NCBI RefSeq assembly: GCF_002953715.1
Contig: NZ_CP025017.1
Span: forward strand, 186,001 to 250,000
Length of the DNA: 64,000 nt
Origin: Rhizobium leguminosarum
GTDB lineage: Bacteria > Pseudomonadota > Alphaproteobacteria > Rhizobiales > Rhizobiaceae
Reading direction: 5' to 3'
Position numbers and translations under genes: made by a program. The notes beneath the pieces were generated by a model. It was not told the origin of the DNA. It did not search any database and saw only the letters and a list, made by a program, of their open reading frames with translations. Positions within the stretch are counted from its first letter, which is position 1, and every line of letters starts with the position of its first letter. Shown here piece after piece: positions 1-8,018 of the stretch.

Positions 1-24
1 CCTGCCTCTGATAGAGACCACACC

Positions 25-582
25 ATGGATTTCGAGAAAAAGGCGCCACCTCTGGCCGTCGTTGTCATGGGCGTCAGTGGCTGCGGCAAATCCTCGGTTG
101 GAGAGCATCTCGCCGCTCGAAATGGCGTGCCGTTTCTGGAAGGTGACCAAGTCCACCCCGCTGGCAATGTCGAGAAGATGGCGCAGGGCATGCCGCTGAC
201 CGACGACGACCGGCTGCCCTGGCTCGACCGGATCGGCGAGGAAATAAGGACCGCGCAAGAAGCATCGCAAGGGCTGGTGATTTCCTGTTCGGCGCTGAAG
301 AGAAGCTATCGGGACAGGTTGAGGCAGGCGGCGGACGGGCATCTCGCCTTTGTTTTCCTGGAAGGATCCCGTGATCTGTTGCTGTCGCGGATGCAGGCCC
401 GTCAGGGCCATTTCATGCCCGCGACGCTGCTCGACAGCCAGTTGCAGACGCTGGAGCCGCCGACCGGTGAAGCTGGTGTTGTGACGGTGGCGATCGATAA
501 TGCCTTGGATGATATTGTGGCACTGGCTTGCAAGGGACTGAGCGGCATGGCCGTCAAGGGAGGAAATTATCATGCAGGATGA
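25..582 (+). CDS. gntK: Gluconokinase
   Basis: A 185-residue cytoplasmic kinase predicted to phosphorylate D-gluconate to 6-phosphogluconate, feeding the Entner-Doudoroff and pentose phosphate routes. The Walker A motif GVSGCGKS is at residues 16-23, and the EGDQVHP segment near residue 39 is characteristic of GntK, as is the later QARQGHFMP segment. The length is close to the usual 170-190 for the family. Its 3' end overlaps the next gene by 11 nt, so the two are probably translationally coupled. The gene opens the window, so its promoter and any upstream regulator gene cannot be seen; a GntR/LacI-type palindrome downstream at 1521-1536 fits gluconate control. Family assignment is firm, and the exact physiological sugar acid is inferred. 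Confidence 0.93.
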   Translation: MDFEKKAPPLAVVVMGVSGCGKSSVGEHLAARNGVPFLEGDQVHPAGNVEKMAQGMPLTDDDRLPWLDRIGEEIRTAQEASQGLVISCSALKRSYRDRLRQAADGHLAFVFLEGSRDLLLSRMQARQGHFMPATLLDSQLQTLEPPTGEAGVVTVAIDNALDDIVALACKGLSGMAVKGGNYHAG

Positions 583-1465
583 CTACAGAGCAGATGTCGC
601 CGTCATCGGTGCAGGCATCATGGGAACGGCGATCGTCACCCGATTGATCGAAACCGGGCATAAGGTATCGGTCTTCGACCTGGATACCGAAAAAGTTGCG
701 GCTTTGCAGGCCAAGGGTGCGCGTCCGGCCGGCTCCGTGGAGGAAGCGGTCTCACGGTCGGCGTTTTGCGTGCTCAGCCTCAATCACGCAAACATCGTCC
801 GCGCTGTCGTCTTCGGCGAAAAGGGCGTTGCGGCGGCGGCGAATGCCGACAAGGTGCTGATCGATATGTCCTCGATCGACCCGGCTGACACGGCCGACAT
901 GGCGACGCGGCTGCGTCGAGAAACCGGCATGGCATGGGTGGATTGCCCGCTTTCCGGCGGCGTGCCAGGTGCGCTGAGCGGACGCCTGACGATTATGGCC
1001 GGTGGCAGTGCTGAGGATTTCGAACGGGCACGCGTGGTGATGCGGCATCTTGCCGCCAATTACACGCTGATGGGTGTATCCGGCGCGGGGCAGACCACGA
1101 AGCTGATCAATCAATTGTTTTGCGCCGTGCTGTTTCAGGCCGTCGCGGAGGCGGTCAAGCTCGCTGAAGCAGGCGGCGTCGACCCGGCCGCCATTCCGGC
1201 CGCCCTTGCCGGCGGCAGGGCGGACAGCCGCATATTGCAGGAATTCATGGCGAAATTCGCCGCTCGGGATTTCTCGCCGACAGGCAGAATCGACAATATG
1301 TTGAAGGATCTGGATTCGCTTCAGGCCTTTGCGCTGAAGACGAAGACGCCATTGCCGATGACCGGCTCGGTGGTCGAGATTCACCGCCTGCTCTGCGCTG
1401 CCGGGCTTGGACCGAAGGACTCGGCCGAGATGATGCGCCTTCTCGATGGATTTCAGGCCGACTGA
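572..1465 (+). CDS. NAD(P)-dependent beta-hydroxyacid dehydrogenase
   Basis: A 297-residue member of the 3-hydroxyisobutyrate / tartronate-semialdehyde / threonate dehydrogenase family. The Rossmann motif GAGIMG is at residues 13-18, the substrate-binding DCPLSGG motif near 124-130, and the catalytic lysine is K177 in GAGQTTKLIN. Such enzymes oxidise or reduce a hydroxyl beta to a carboxylate. Sitting between gluconokinase and a sugar ABC transporter, it probably processes a sugar acid, but the sequence does not say which one. It starts inside the 3' end of the kinase gene (11-nt overlap), which supports one transcript. A ribosome site (GGAGG) ends about 9 nt before the ATG. Confidence 0.88.
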   Translation: MQDDYRADVAVIGAGIMGTAIVTRLIETGHKVSVFDLDTEKVAALQAKGARPAGSVEEAVSRSAFCVLSLNHANIVRAVVFGEKGVAAAANADKVLIDMSSIDPADTADMATRLRRETGMAWVDCPLSGGVPGALSGRLTIMAGGSAEDFERARVVMRHLAANYTLMGVSGAGQTTKLINQLFCAVLFQAVAEAVKLAEAGGVDPAAIPAALAGGRADSRILQEFMAKFAARDFSPTGRIDNMLKDLDSLQAFALKTKTPLPMTGSVVEIHRLLCAAGLGPKDSAEMMRLLDGFQAD

Positions 1466-1520
1466 CGTCAATCCCTCCGAGAAATTCGAGATCGTCATCT
1501 TTCCGCTTGACCATCCATAA

Positions 1521-1536
1521 ATGTTATCGATAACAT
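1521..1536. promoter_or_regulatory. Perfect palindrome resembling a GntR (LacI-family) operator
   Basis: ATGTTATCGATAACAT is a perfect 16-bp palindrome between the dehydrogenase and the ABC ATPase gene. It fits the ATGTTA-N4-TAACAT consensus known for the E. coli gluconate repressor GntR. Together with the gluconokinase gene nearby, this suggests a local promoter controlled by a LacI-family gluconate regulator encoded outside the window. Confidence 0.7.
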
Positions 1537-1572
1537 ACATCCATGACAACCGCAGCTTTGGGAGGAGCCACA

Positions 1573-3069
1573 GTGGAAGCCAAGAGACTGCTGGAGTTCC
1601 AGTCGATCACCAAGAGTTTCGGCGGCACGCAAGCGCTGCGTGACGTCTCGATCGATCTGCGCGAGGGCGAAATTCTCGCGCTGCTCGGGGAAAACGGCGC
1701 CGGCAAATCGACGCTCATCAAGACGCTTGCGGGTATCTACAAGCCCGATACCGGCGACATCCTGTTTCGCGGCCAGAGCTACCATCATCGTCCCCCGAAG
1801 CCGAACGAACGGCAGCCGGTTGCCTTCATCCACCAGGATCTCGGTTTGATCGAGTGGATGACGGTCGGCGAGAACATGGGCCTGTCGCAGGGCTTCTCGA
1901 TGCGTCGCGGCCTGATCGATTGGAACAGGACGCAGGCGCGTGCCAAGGAAGCCTTGAAACTGGTCGGCTGCGACTTTGATCCTACGACGCGCGTCTCGGC
2001 GCTGTCGCGTACCGAGAAATCGCTTGTCGCCATTGCCCGTGCGCTTGCCGTCGAAGCCGACGTTCTGGTGCTCGACGAGCCGACGGCGAGCCTTCCCGCC
2101 GATGAAGTCGATCGGCTTTTCAATGCGATCCGCCCCTTAAAGGATCGCGGCGTCGGCATGATTTACGTTTCCCACAGGCTCGATGAGATTTTCCGGATTG
2201 CCGATCGGGTCGCCGTTCTGCGCGACGGCTGCATGGTGGGACAGAAGCCCGTCAGCGAGACCACCCCCGAGGAACTGGTGACGATGATCATCGGCCGCAG
2301 CGGCGACAGCCTCTTTTCCAAGACCGCGATCACGCCCGGCAAGGCGATCGTGGAGGTTCGCGATCTCGTTTGCGCCGGCACAGGCCCGATATCGTTCGAT
2401 ATCCGCGAGGGTGAGCTTCTGGGCCTGGCTGGATTGCGTGGCGCCGGTCAGGAACGGATCGGCCGCGCCCTGTTCGGTTGCGAGCCCTTCAACGGCTCGG
2501 TTCTGCTGCATGACGAGGCCCCCGACCTTTCCAGCCCACGAGGGGCAATGGCGTCGGGCATCGGCTTGATTGCCCGTGACCGGACGGAGGAATCCGTGGC
2601 GCTCTCGCTGTCCATTCGGGAAAATACCTACCTTAATCCGGGAGCCGTCGGGCGTGGGCTTTTGTCCTTCCTGTCGCCGCGCGGCGAAGCCGATCTTGCC
2701 CATAAGATCGGCCATTCCGTCGGCCTGCGGCCGAACGACCCGGATCTGCCTGTGGAGGCCCTGTCGGGCGGCAATCAGCAGAAAGTGGTCGTCGGCCGCT
2801 GGCTGGCGACCGGCCGCAAGCTGCTGATCGCCGAAGATCCGACCGCCGGCGTCGATATCGGCGCGCGTGCGGAGATCTACCGTCTGATCACCCAGGCGCT
2901 CGAGGCCGGTCTCGCGGTCGTCGTGGTGTCGACCGACTTCGAGGAAATCGCCCATATCTGCCACCGCGCGCTGGTTTTCTCGCGCGGCAAAATCGTCAGC
3001 GAACTGACTGGAAGCGCTCTGACAACGGAGGCGGTCATCACGGCCGCATCCGCATCGGAAGCCGCTTGA
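1573..3069 (+). CDS. Sugar ABC transporter ATP-binding protein (CUT2, two nucleotide-binding domains)
   Basis: A tandem ATPase of about 498 residues of the RbsA/MglA/XylG type that energises uptake through the adjacent permease. The first domain has Walker A GENGAGKST and Walker B LVLDEPT. Its signature is degenerate (LSRTEK in place of LSGGQ). The second domain has the usual CUT2 degenerate P-loop GLRGAGQER and an intact LSGGNQQK. I prefer the GTG at 1573 because a strong ribosome site (GGGAGGAG, 1560-1567) sits just ahead of it; an in-frame ATG at 1543 would add ten residues but has only the palindrome upstream. The gene lies 18 nt ahead of the permease gene. Substrate is unknown, with gluconate or a related sugar acid inferred from gntK. 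Confidence 0.9.
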   Translation: MEAKRLLEFQSITKSFGGTQALRDVSIDLREGEILALLGENGAGKSTLIKTLAGIYKPDTGDILFRGQSYHHRPPKPNERQPVAFIHQDLGLIEWMTVGENMGLSQGFSMRRGLIDWNRTQARAKEALKLVGCDFDPTTRVSALSRTEKSLVAIARALAVEADVLVLDEPTASLPADEVDRLFNAIRPLKDRGVGMIYVSHRLDEIFRIADRVAVLRDGCMVGQKPVSETTPEELVTMIIGRSGDSLFSKTAITPGKAIVEVRDLVCAGTGPISFDIREGELLGLAGLRGAGQERIGRALFGCEPFNGSVLLHDEAPDLSSPRGAMASGIGLIARDRTEESVALSLSIRENTYLNPGAVGRGLLSFLSPRGEADLAHKIGHSVGLRPNDPDLPVEALSGGNQQKVVVGRWLATGRKLLIAEDPTAGVDIGARAEIYRLITQALEAGLAVVVVSTDFEEIAHICHRALVFSRGKIVSELTGSALTTEAVITAASASEAA

Positions 3070-3087
3070 GCCACCGGGAGAACAGCC

Positions 3088-4128
3088 ATGCAATCCATTG
3101 AATCCACGGCGCTGGAGCCGACCAAGAGCGAAATGGCAGGTCTGTCCACAGGACAGAAGATCGGACGCCTGATCCCGGTCTACGGGCTGGTGATCCTGAC
3201 CGTCGGCCTGATCGTGATCTTCTCGATCCTTCTGCCCGATACCTTCCCGACCCTGTTGAACGTCCGCTCGATCGTGTCCGACAAGGCCATCATTGCGCTT
3301 CTGTCGTTGGCTGCGATGATCCCGATGGCATCGGGTCGCATCGATCTGACCGTCGGCTATGGCATCGTGCTCTGGCACATTCTCGCCATCAGCCTGCAGA
3401 CCGCCTACGGCCTGCCCTGGCCGGTCGCGGTCGTCATCGTGCTCGCGCTCGGCGTTCTGACCGGCTGCATCAACGGTCTGCTGGTCGAGGTTGCGAAGAT
3501 CGACAGCTTCATCGCGACGCTCGGCACCGGAACGGTTCTATACGCGCTTGCGCTTTGGCACACCGGCGGCCGGCAGGTGGTCGGCGTCCTGCCTGATGGT
3601 TTCTATGCGCTGAACGGCACCATGCTGTTCGGCCTGCCGATCACCGGCTTCTACGTGCTCCTGATCGCCATCTGCATGTGGATCGTGCTCGAATACCTGC
3701 CGATCGGCCGTTACCTCTACGCCATCGGCGCCAATCCGAAGGCGGCGGCCCTCAATGGCATTCCGGTCCGCAAATTCGTGATCGGCGCCTTCGTCACCTC
3801 GGGGCTGCTTGCGGCCCTGACCGGGGTCCTGCTCGCCTCGAAGCTGCGCATCGGCCAGGCGAGCGTCGGCCTCGAATATCTCCTGCCGGCGCTTGTCGGC
3901 GCGTTCCTCGGATCGACGACGATCAAGCCCGGACGGGTGAACGTCTGGGGCACCTTGATCGGCGTCATTATCCTGGCGGTCGGAATATCAGGAATTCAGC
4001 AATTCGGCGGATCGTTCTTCGTCGAACCGCTGTTCAACGGCGTCACCCTGCTGATTGCCATTGGCATAGCAGGCTACGCCCAGCGCAAGCGCGGAGCTGT
4101 GAGGAGGATCACACCCGCATCCAAATGA
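3088..4128 (+). CDS. Sugar ABC transporter permease (CUT2)
   Basis: A 346-residue inner-membrane permease of the BPD_transp_2 (RbsC-like) family with roughly nine to ten hydrophobic segments. The family loop ALNGIPVRKFVIGAFVTSG is present, as is the YLLPALVGAFLGSTTIKPG region near the C-terminus. It follows the ATPase by 18 nt with a GGGAGAA ribosome site and precedes the binding protein, giving a complete one-permease (presumably homodimeric) CUT2 importer. A short hairpin at 4131-4151 separates it from the binding-protein gene. Confidence 0.9.
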   Translation: MQSIESTALEPTKSEMAGLSTGQKIGRLIPVYGLVILTVGLIVIFSILLPDTFPTLLNVRSIVSDKAIIALLSLAAMIPMASGRIDLTVGYGIVLWHILAISLQTAYGLPWPVAVVIVLALGVLTGCINGLLVEVAKIDSFIATLGTGTVLYALALWHTGGRQVVGVLPDGFYALNGTMLFGLPITGFYVLLIAICMWIVLEYLPIGRYLYAIGANPKAAALNGIPVRKFVIGAFVTSGLLAALTGVLLASKLRIGQASVGLEYLLPALVGAFLGSTTIKPGRVNVWGTLIGVIILAVGISGIQQFGGSFFVEPLFNGVTLLIAIGIAGYAQRKRGAVRRITPASK

Positions 4129-4130
4129 GG

Positions 4131-4151
4131 ATGCCGGTTTACCCCCGGCAT
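4131..4151 (+). other. Intercistronic hairpin before the binding-protein gene
   Basis: ATGCCGG and CCGGCAT form a 7-bp stem with a 7-nt loop, three bases after the permease stop. It has no long T-run, so it is more likely an mRNA-processing or stabilising hairpin than a terminator. Confidence 0.45.
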
Positions 4152-4180
4152 TTCACAACAAACAAAATGGAGGAGTGAAC

Positions 4181-5278
4181 ATGAAGCGCAGAACATTATT
4201 GCAGGCAACGGTCGCAACCGTCGCCGTTATGCTCAGCATGCCGGCATTGGCCGATTCGATGGCTGACGCCAAGGCCGTCGTCGAAAAGTATGCTTCCAAG
4301 GTGAGCGCCTGGGATGGCCCGACGAGCGGCCCCAAGGGCGCTGCCGGAAAGAACATCGTCATTCTTGCCGGCGATATGAAGAACGGCGGCATCCTCGGCG
4401 TGGTCAATGGCGTTCAGGAAGCGGCAGGCGCGCTGGGCTGGACGGTGAAGGCGCTTGACGGCGCCGGCTCGATCGGCGGGCGGACCGCGGCGTTCGGCCA
4501 GGCCATGGCGCTGAAGCCGGATGGCATCATCATCAACGGCTTTGACGCGGTCGAACAGAAGCCGGCGATGGAAGCAGCCAAGGCTGCCGGCATTCCGATG
4601 GTTTCCTGGCACGCCGCCTCGGCCGTCGGTCCGGTTCCCGAAGTCGGTGTCTTCGCAAACGTGACCACCGACGCGATGGAAGTGTCGAAGTCGGCGGCGG
4701 ACTGGGCCTTTGCCGATGCCGGCGGCAAGCCGGGCGTCATCATCTTCACCGATTCCACCTATGCGATCGCGATCGCCAAGGCCGACCGCATGAAGAAGGA
4801 GATCGAGGATCTCGGCGGCACGGTGCTCGAATATGTCGACACGCCGATTGCCGAAACCTCTCAGCGCATGCCGCAGCTGACCACATCGCTTCTGCAGAAG
4901 TATGGCGCGAAGTGGACGCATTCGCTGGCGATCAACGACCTCTATTACGACTTCATGGGACCTTCGCTCGCCTCGGCCGGCATTGCAGGCGACGGAAAAC
5001 CGGTGAACGTCGCAGCCGGCGACGGTTCGGAGAGCGCCTATCAGCGTATCCGCGCCAAGCAGTTCCAGGCCGTCACGGTCGCCGAGCCGCTCAACCTCCA
5101 GGGCTGGCAGCTCGTCGACGAATTGAACCGCGCCTTTGCGAAAGCTCCATGGTCCGGCTACGTGTCGCCGCTGCATGTGGTGACCAGCCAGAACGTCGAG
5201 TTCGACGGCGGACCGAAGAACAGCTTCGATCCCGATAACGGCTATCGCGATCAATACAAGAAAATCTGGGGCAAATAA
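4181..5278 (+). CDS. Sugar ABC transporter periplasmic substrate-binding protein
   Basis: About 365 residues with a Sec signal peptide (MKRRTLLQ, hydrophobic stretch, cleavage after PALA). It belongs to the periplasmic-binding-protein-1-like sugar receptors of CUT2 transporters. The fold shows in the NIVILAGDMKNGGIL strand, the LKPDGIIINGFD segment and the PMVSWH hinge region. The ATG at 4181 is chosen because GGAGGAG ends 5-6 nt upstream; a GTG at 4175 overlaps that ribosome site. Being last of the transporter genes and flanked by hairpins (4131-4151 and 5287-5316) suggests a separately stabilised, abundant mRNA segment. Confidence 0.9.
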   Translation: MKRRTLLQATVATVAVMLSMPALADSMADAKAVVEKYASKVSAWDGPTSGPKGAAGKNIVILAGDMKNGGILGVVNGVQEAAGALGWTVKALDGAGSIGGRTAAFGQAMALKPDGIIINGFDAVEQKPAMEAAKAAGIPMVSWHAASAVGPVPEVGVFANVTTDAMEVSKSAADWAFADAGGKPGVIIFTDSTYAIAIAKADRMKKEIEDLGGTVLEYVDTPIAETSQRMPQLTTSLLQKYGAKWTHSLAINDLYYDFMGPSLASAGIAGDGKPVNVAAGDGSESAYQRIRAKQFQAVTVAEPLNLQGWQLVDELNRAFAKAPWSGYVSPLHVVTSQNVEFDGGPKNSFDPDNGYRDQYKKIWGK

Positions 5279-5286
5279 CCTTCCCA

Positions 5287-5316
5287 ATCAGGGCGTATCG
5301 ACCGATACGCCCTGAT
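5287..5316 (+). terminator. Perfect 14-bp stem hairpin after the binding-protein gene
   Basis: ATCAGGGCGTATCG pairs perfectly with CGATACGCCCTGAT around a 2-nt centre, 8 nt after the stop codon. The following bases are CTTA rather than a T-run, so it may be a partial terminator or a 3'-end stabiliser ahead of the small gene at 5374. Confidence 0.6.
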
Positions 5317-5373
5317 CTTACGACAGCCCACCAACATCGATCCAGCTCCGGCGAGTTTTGGAAAAGAGACCCT

Positions 5374-5712
5374 ATGATCATTCGTTATGCTTTGTTTGAA
5401 GGCGAAATCCATCCCGGCAGAGAAGTCGAATTCCGCGAATTCGTGCGGCAGCGGCTCGTCCCTCTCTGGACGAAATTTCCGGGCGCCGAGGAAATCCGGG
5501 TGCTGGATGGAATGGAGCGCGACGAAGGCGCCCCGATCTATGCTATGGCCTTGGCCATTCGTTATCCCGATATGGATGCGGTGAACGCGGCACTTCTCTC
5601 CGATGTGCGGTCGCAGAGCCGCGAGGTCACCGGCGAACTCCTGCAGCTCTTTACCGGCAAGGTGCACCATCACGTATTCGCGGCCAACGAATATGCACCG
5701 CATATTGCCTGA
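5374..5712 (+). CDS. Small conserved protein, probable dimeric alpha/beta-barrel fold
   Basis: A 112-residue cytoplasmic protein that I do not recognise with certainty. The pattern MIIRYALFEGEIHPG, then a helix-rich segment, MALAIRYPDMDAVNAAL and a C-terminal LLQLFTGKVHHHVF resembles ferredoxin-like dimeric barrels such as EthD or rhamnose mutarotase relatives. It follows the sugar ABC genes after a strong hairpin and is followed by a terminator, so it is probably the last gene of that operon. A sugar mutarotase or accessory isomerase role is speculation. Confidence 0.6.
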   Translation: MIIRYALFEGEIHPGREVEFREFVRQRLVPLWTKFPGAEEIRVLDGMERDEGAPIYAMALAIRYPDMDAVNAALLSDVRSQSREVTGELLQLFTGKVHHHVFAANEYAPHIA

Positions 5713-5816
5713 CATAAGGCGATCCCGACGTCCGCGACGGCTTGGCGTCTGAAGGGCGGTCGCTGCGGTCCGCTGCCCGGCCTTAAACAAAAGTAAGGGT
5801 TTGAACAAAGACCGGG

Positions 5817-5852
5817 AAAGCGCCCGCGGACGAACGTCCCAGGCGCTTTTTT
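5817..5852 (+). terminator. Intrinsic terminator of the sugar ABC operon
   Basis: AAAGCGCC pairs with GGCGCTTT, with an inner GGAC/GTCC stem, followed by a run of six T. Confidence 0.8.
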
Positions 5853-5961
5853 CATGTCGGGACGCGCCGAGCATCCTTCGGACGCGCCGGATGCGATCGT
5901 TCCGGTTGCCCGACTTTTGAGGACAATTTTCCCTCAGCGCCACTTTCATTAAACTAAATAG

Positions 5962-5978
5962 TCTATCGATTTAGTAGA
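5962..5978 (+). promoter_or_regulatory. 17-bp inverted-repeat motif upstream of sulfonate operon 1
   Basis: TCTATCGATTTAGTAGA lies 62 bp before the binding-protein start. The same 17-bp design (TCTAT-N7-NTAGA, 13 of 17 bases identical) occurs upstream of the second sulfonate operon at 29371-29387 in the matching orientation. It is probably the site of a shared sulfur-starvation or sulfonate regulator. Confidence 0.6.
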
Positions 5979-6040
5979 TTATATTCCATCTTACCGTGCA
6001 TCGCTCCTGCAAACGACAATCCGAAACGGGAAGATCGACG

Positions 6041-7066
6041 ATGACATTGGCAAAGACATTCAAAATTGCGTTGTTCAGTCTGCTTGGTCTCAGTGCCATC
6101 CACGGTCCGGCGGCAGCTCAGGCAGACGCCCCCCTGCTTTCTAAAGTGCCGCCAGGCACGGTGCTGACGATCGGTGATCCGGTCACTCAGAAAGCTCTCG
6201 AAGTGTCCGGTCTCGACAAAGAGCTCAGTTTTGAAGTCAAATGGGCCAATATCAGCGGCGGGCCGCAGACTTCGGAAGCTTTCCGCGCCCATGCGCTCGA
6301 TGTCGGATCGGTGGCCGAGATCCCTTCGATCTTCGCCAACTGGAACAATCTGCCTGTCCGCAACATCGCCTATCGCGAACGCCGCGACCCGATTGCCAAT
6401 CCCATCTACCGCTTCGGCATCGCACCGGGCGCGGCCGTCAAGACGCTGGCAGATTTCCGCGGCAAACGCATCGCTTTCAGCCCGGGCCAGGCCCAGGGCA
6501 CGCTCGTCCTGCGCGCGCTGCACGCGGCAGGTCTGAAGAGCAGCGACGTCACCCTGGTGGAACTGCCAAGCACCAGCGACGTCTATCCGAAGGCATTGGC
6601 GAGCAAGCAGGTCGACATCGCACCGCTCGGCGGCGTCTACATCAGGCGCTACATCACCCAATACGGGCCTGATGGCGCGACCCTCGTCGAGCATGGCCTG
6701 CGCGACGATCCGAGCCATCTTTATGCGCCGCAATGGGTTCTCGATGATCCCGCCAAGGCGGCAGCTCTCGCCGAATATGTCGGTCTATGGGCACGCGCCA
6801 CCGAATGGGTGAACCGGAACCCGGATCTCTGGATCAAGGAATATTACGTTGGTCAGCAGGGGTTGAGCCAGGAGGACGGGGAATATCTCGTCAAGCTGAC
6901 CGGCGAACAGGTCGTTCCCAGCGATTGGAGCGAAGTGAAGAAGCGCCACCAGGAAACCATCGACCTGCTGGCAGACGAGCTCGGCTACAAGCCCCTCAAT
7001 GTGGAGCAGATTTTCGACAATCGCTTCGAAAAGCTCGGCGCCGCGGCTTTGGCCAAGAGCCAGTAA
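6041..7066 (+). CDS. Sulfonate-type ABC transporter substrate-binding protein (SsuA-like)
   Basis: A periplasmic binding protein of 341 residues with a signal peptide (MTLAKTFK, hydrophobic core, cleavage near AAA-QAD). It belongs to the NMT1/SsuA family, as shown by the LADFRGKRIAFSPGQAQGT segment and by LDVGSVAEIPSIFANWN in the ligand-gate region. Such proteins deliver alkanesulfonates or related organosulfur compounds to SsuBC transporters. The ATG at 6041 starts a normal signal peptide; the frame extends further upstream without a plausible signal sequence. It is the first gene of an operon with permease, ATPase and two flavin monooxygenases, which supports organosulfur scavenging. Confidence 0.87.
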   Translation: MTLAKTFKIALFSLLGLSAIHGPAAAQADAPLLSKVPPGTVLTIGDPVTQKALEVSGLDKELSFEVKWANISGGPQTSEAFRAHALDVGSVAEIPSIFANWNNLPVRNIAYRERRDPIANPIYRFGIAPGAAVKTLADFRGKRIAFSPGQAQGTLVLRALHAAGLKSSDVTLVELPSTSDVYPKALASKQVDIAPLGGVYIRRYITQYGPDGATLVEHGLRDDPSHLYAPQWVLDDPAKAAALAEYVGLWARATEWVNRNPDLWIKEYYVGQQGLSQEDGEYLVKLTGEQVVPSDWSEVKKRHQETIDLLADELGYKPLNVEQIFDNRFEKLGAAALAKSQ

Positions 7067-7100
7067 CGCTCGACACCCCTTCGGAGAGGAGATTTGAAGC

Positions 7101-8018
7101 ATGGCAACCACTTGGGATGCAGATGAGGCGAAACTGTCGCGGTCGTCCGGCGGTAGAATTGCGCATGCAGGTTCACGCGCGACAAGGCCGGTTGTCCCGG
7201 CTAGCTTTGCTGGCTCTGCTGGCTTGGCCGGCCCCCGCGCCCGGCGCAGGCTGGGTCCCGGACCCGCGATCCCTTTCGGGTTGCAGATCGGGCCGGTATT
7301 GCTCGTCTTGACCTGGGTCGTCGGTTCTGCGCTCGGATGGATCGACCCGCGTATCCTGTCGGCGCCGTGGACGGTGGTCGAGGCTTTCGTAAGGCTGATA
7401 GAGCAGGGTCGCCTGCAGGACAATTTCGTGACGTCGGCGACACGCGCCCTGCTCGGTCTTAGCATCGGATTGCTGATCGGCACGATCCTGGCGGTGATCG
7501 CCGGCCTTTCCCGGATCGGCGAAGCCCTGATCGACGGGCCGGTCCAGATCAAGCGCGCGATACCGACGCTGGCCCTGATCCCCTTGCTGATCCTGTGGTT
7601 CGGCATCGGCGAGAGCATGAAGGTCACGACCATCGCGCTGGCCGTGATCGTGCCGATCTACATCCACACCCACAATGCGCTCCGCAGCATCGACAGCCGT
7701 TATGTCGAATTGGCCGAGACCCTGCGGATGAGCCAGAAGGACTTCATCCTTCAAGTGGTGCTGCCCGGCGCCCTGCCGGGTTTCTTGCTGGGCCTGCGGT
7801 TTGCCGTCACCCTCTGCTGGGTCTCTCTCGTCGTGGTCGAGCAGATCAACGCCACCAGCGGCCTCGGTTATATGATCGATCTTGCCCGCAATTACGGGCA
7901 GACCGACGTCATTCTCGTCGGCCTGGTGGTCTATGTGCTGCTCGGTCTCGTTTCGGACGGTCTCGTCCGCCTGCTTGAACGGAGGGTCCTCTCATGGCGC
8001 CGCACCCTGGCAAACTGA
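7101..8018 (+). CDS. Sulfonate-type ABC transporter permease (SsuC-like)
   Basis: A 305-residue inner-membrane permease of the BPD_transp_1 family with about six membrane segments. The EAA loop (YVELAETLRMSQKDFILQVVLPGALPG) contacts the ATPase. An unusually long, arginine- and glycine-rich N-terminal tail of about 55 residues precedes the first membrane helix. The ATG at 7101 has GAGAGGAG upstream. The 3' end overlaps the ATPase gene by 25 nt, indicating coupled translation. Confidence 0.88.
   Translation: MATTWDADEAKLSRSSGGRIAHAGSRATRPVVPASFAGSAGLAGPRARRRLGPGPAIPFGLQIGPVLLVLTWVVGSALGWIDPRILSAPWTVVEAFVRLIEQGRLQDNFVTSATRALLGLSIGLLIGTILAVIAGLSRIGEALIDGPVQIKRAIPTLALIPLLILWFGIGESMKVTTIALAVIVPIYIHTHNALRSIDSRYVELAETLRMSQKDFILQVVLPGALPGFLLGLRFAVTLCWVSLVVVEQINATSGLGYMIDLARNYGQTDVILVGLVVYVLLGLVSDGLVRLLERRVLSWRRTLAN

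Larger units (their letters stand above)
5713..6040. other. Intergenic region between the gluconate-type and sulfonate operons
   Basis: These 328 bases hold an intrinsic terminator (5817-5852), the 17-bp motif at 5962-5978 and an AT-rich promoter-like stretch just after it. No coding sequence was seen. Confidence 0.7.

Noticed and set aside
752..1549. 265-codon minus-strand frame opposite the dehydrogenase gene
   Set aside because: It is the antisense shadow of a well-supported gene, with arginine/histidine-rich composition and no family features.
2137..3378. 413-codon minus-strand frame opposite the CUT2 ATPase
   Set aside because: Repeats of Gln/Arg/Asp-rich text are typical of antisense frames in high-GC DNA; the plus-strand ATPase is certain.
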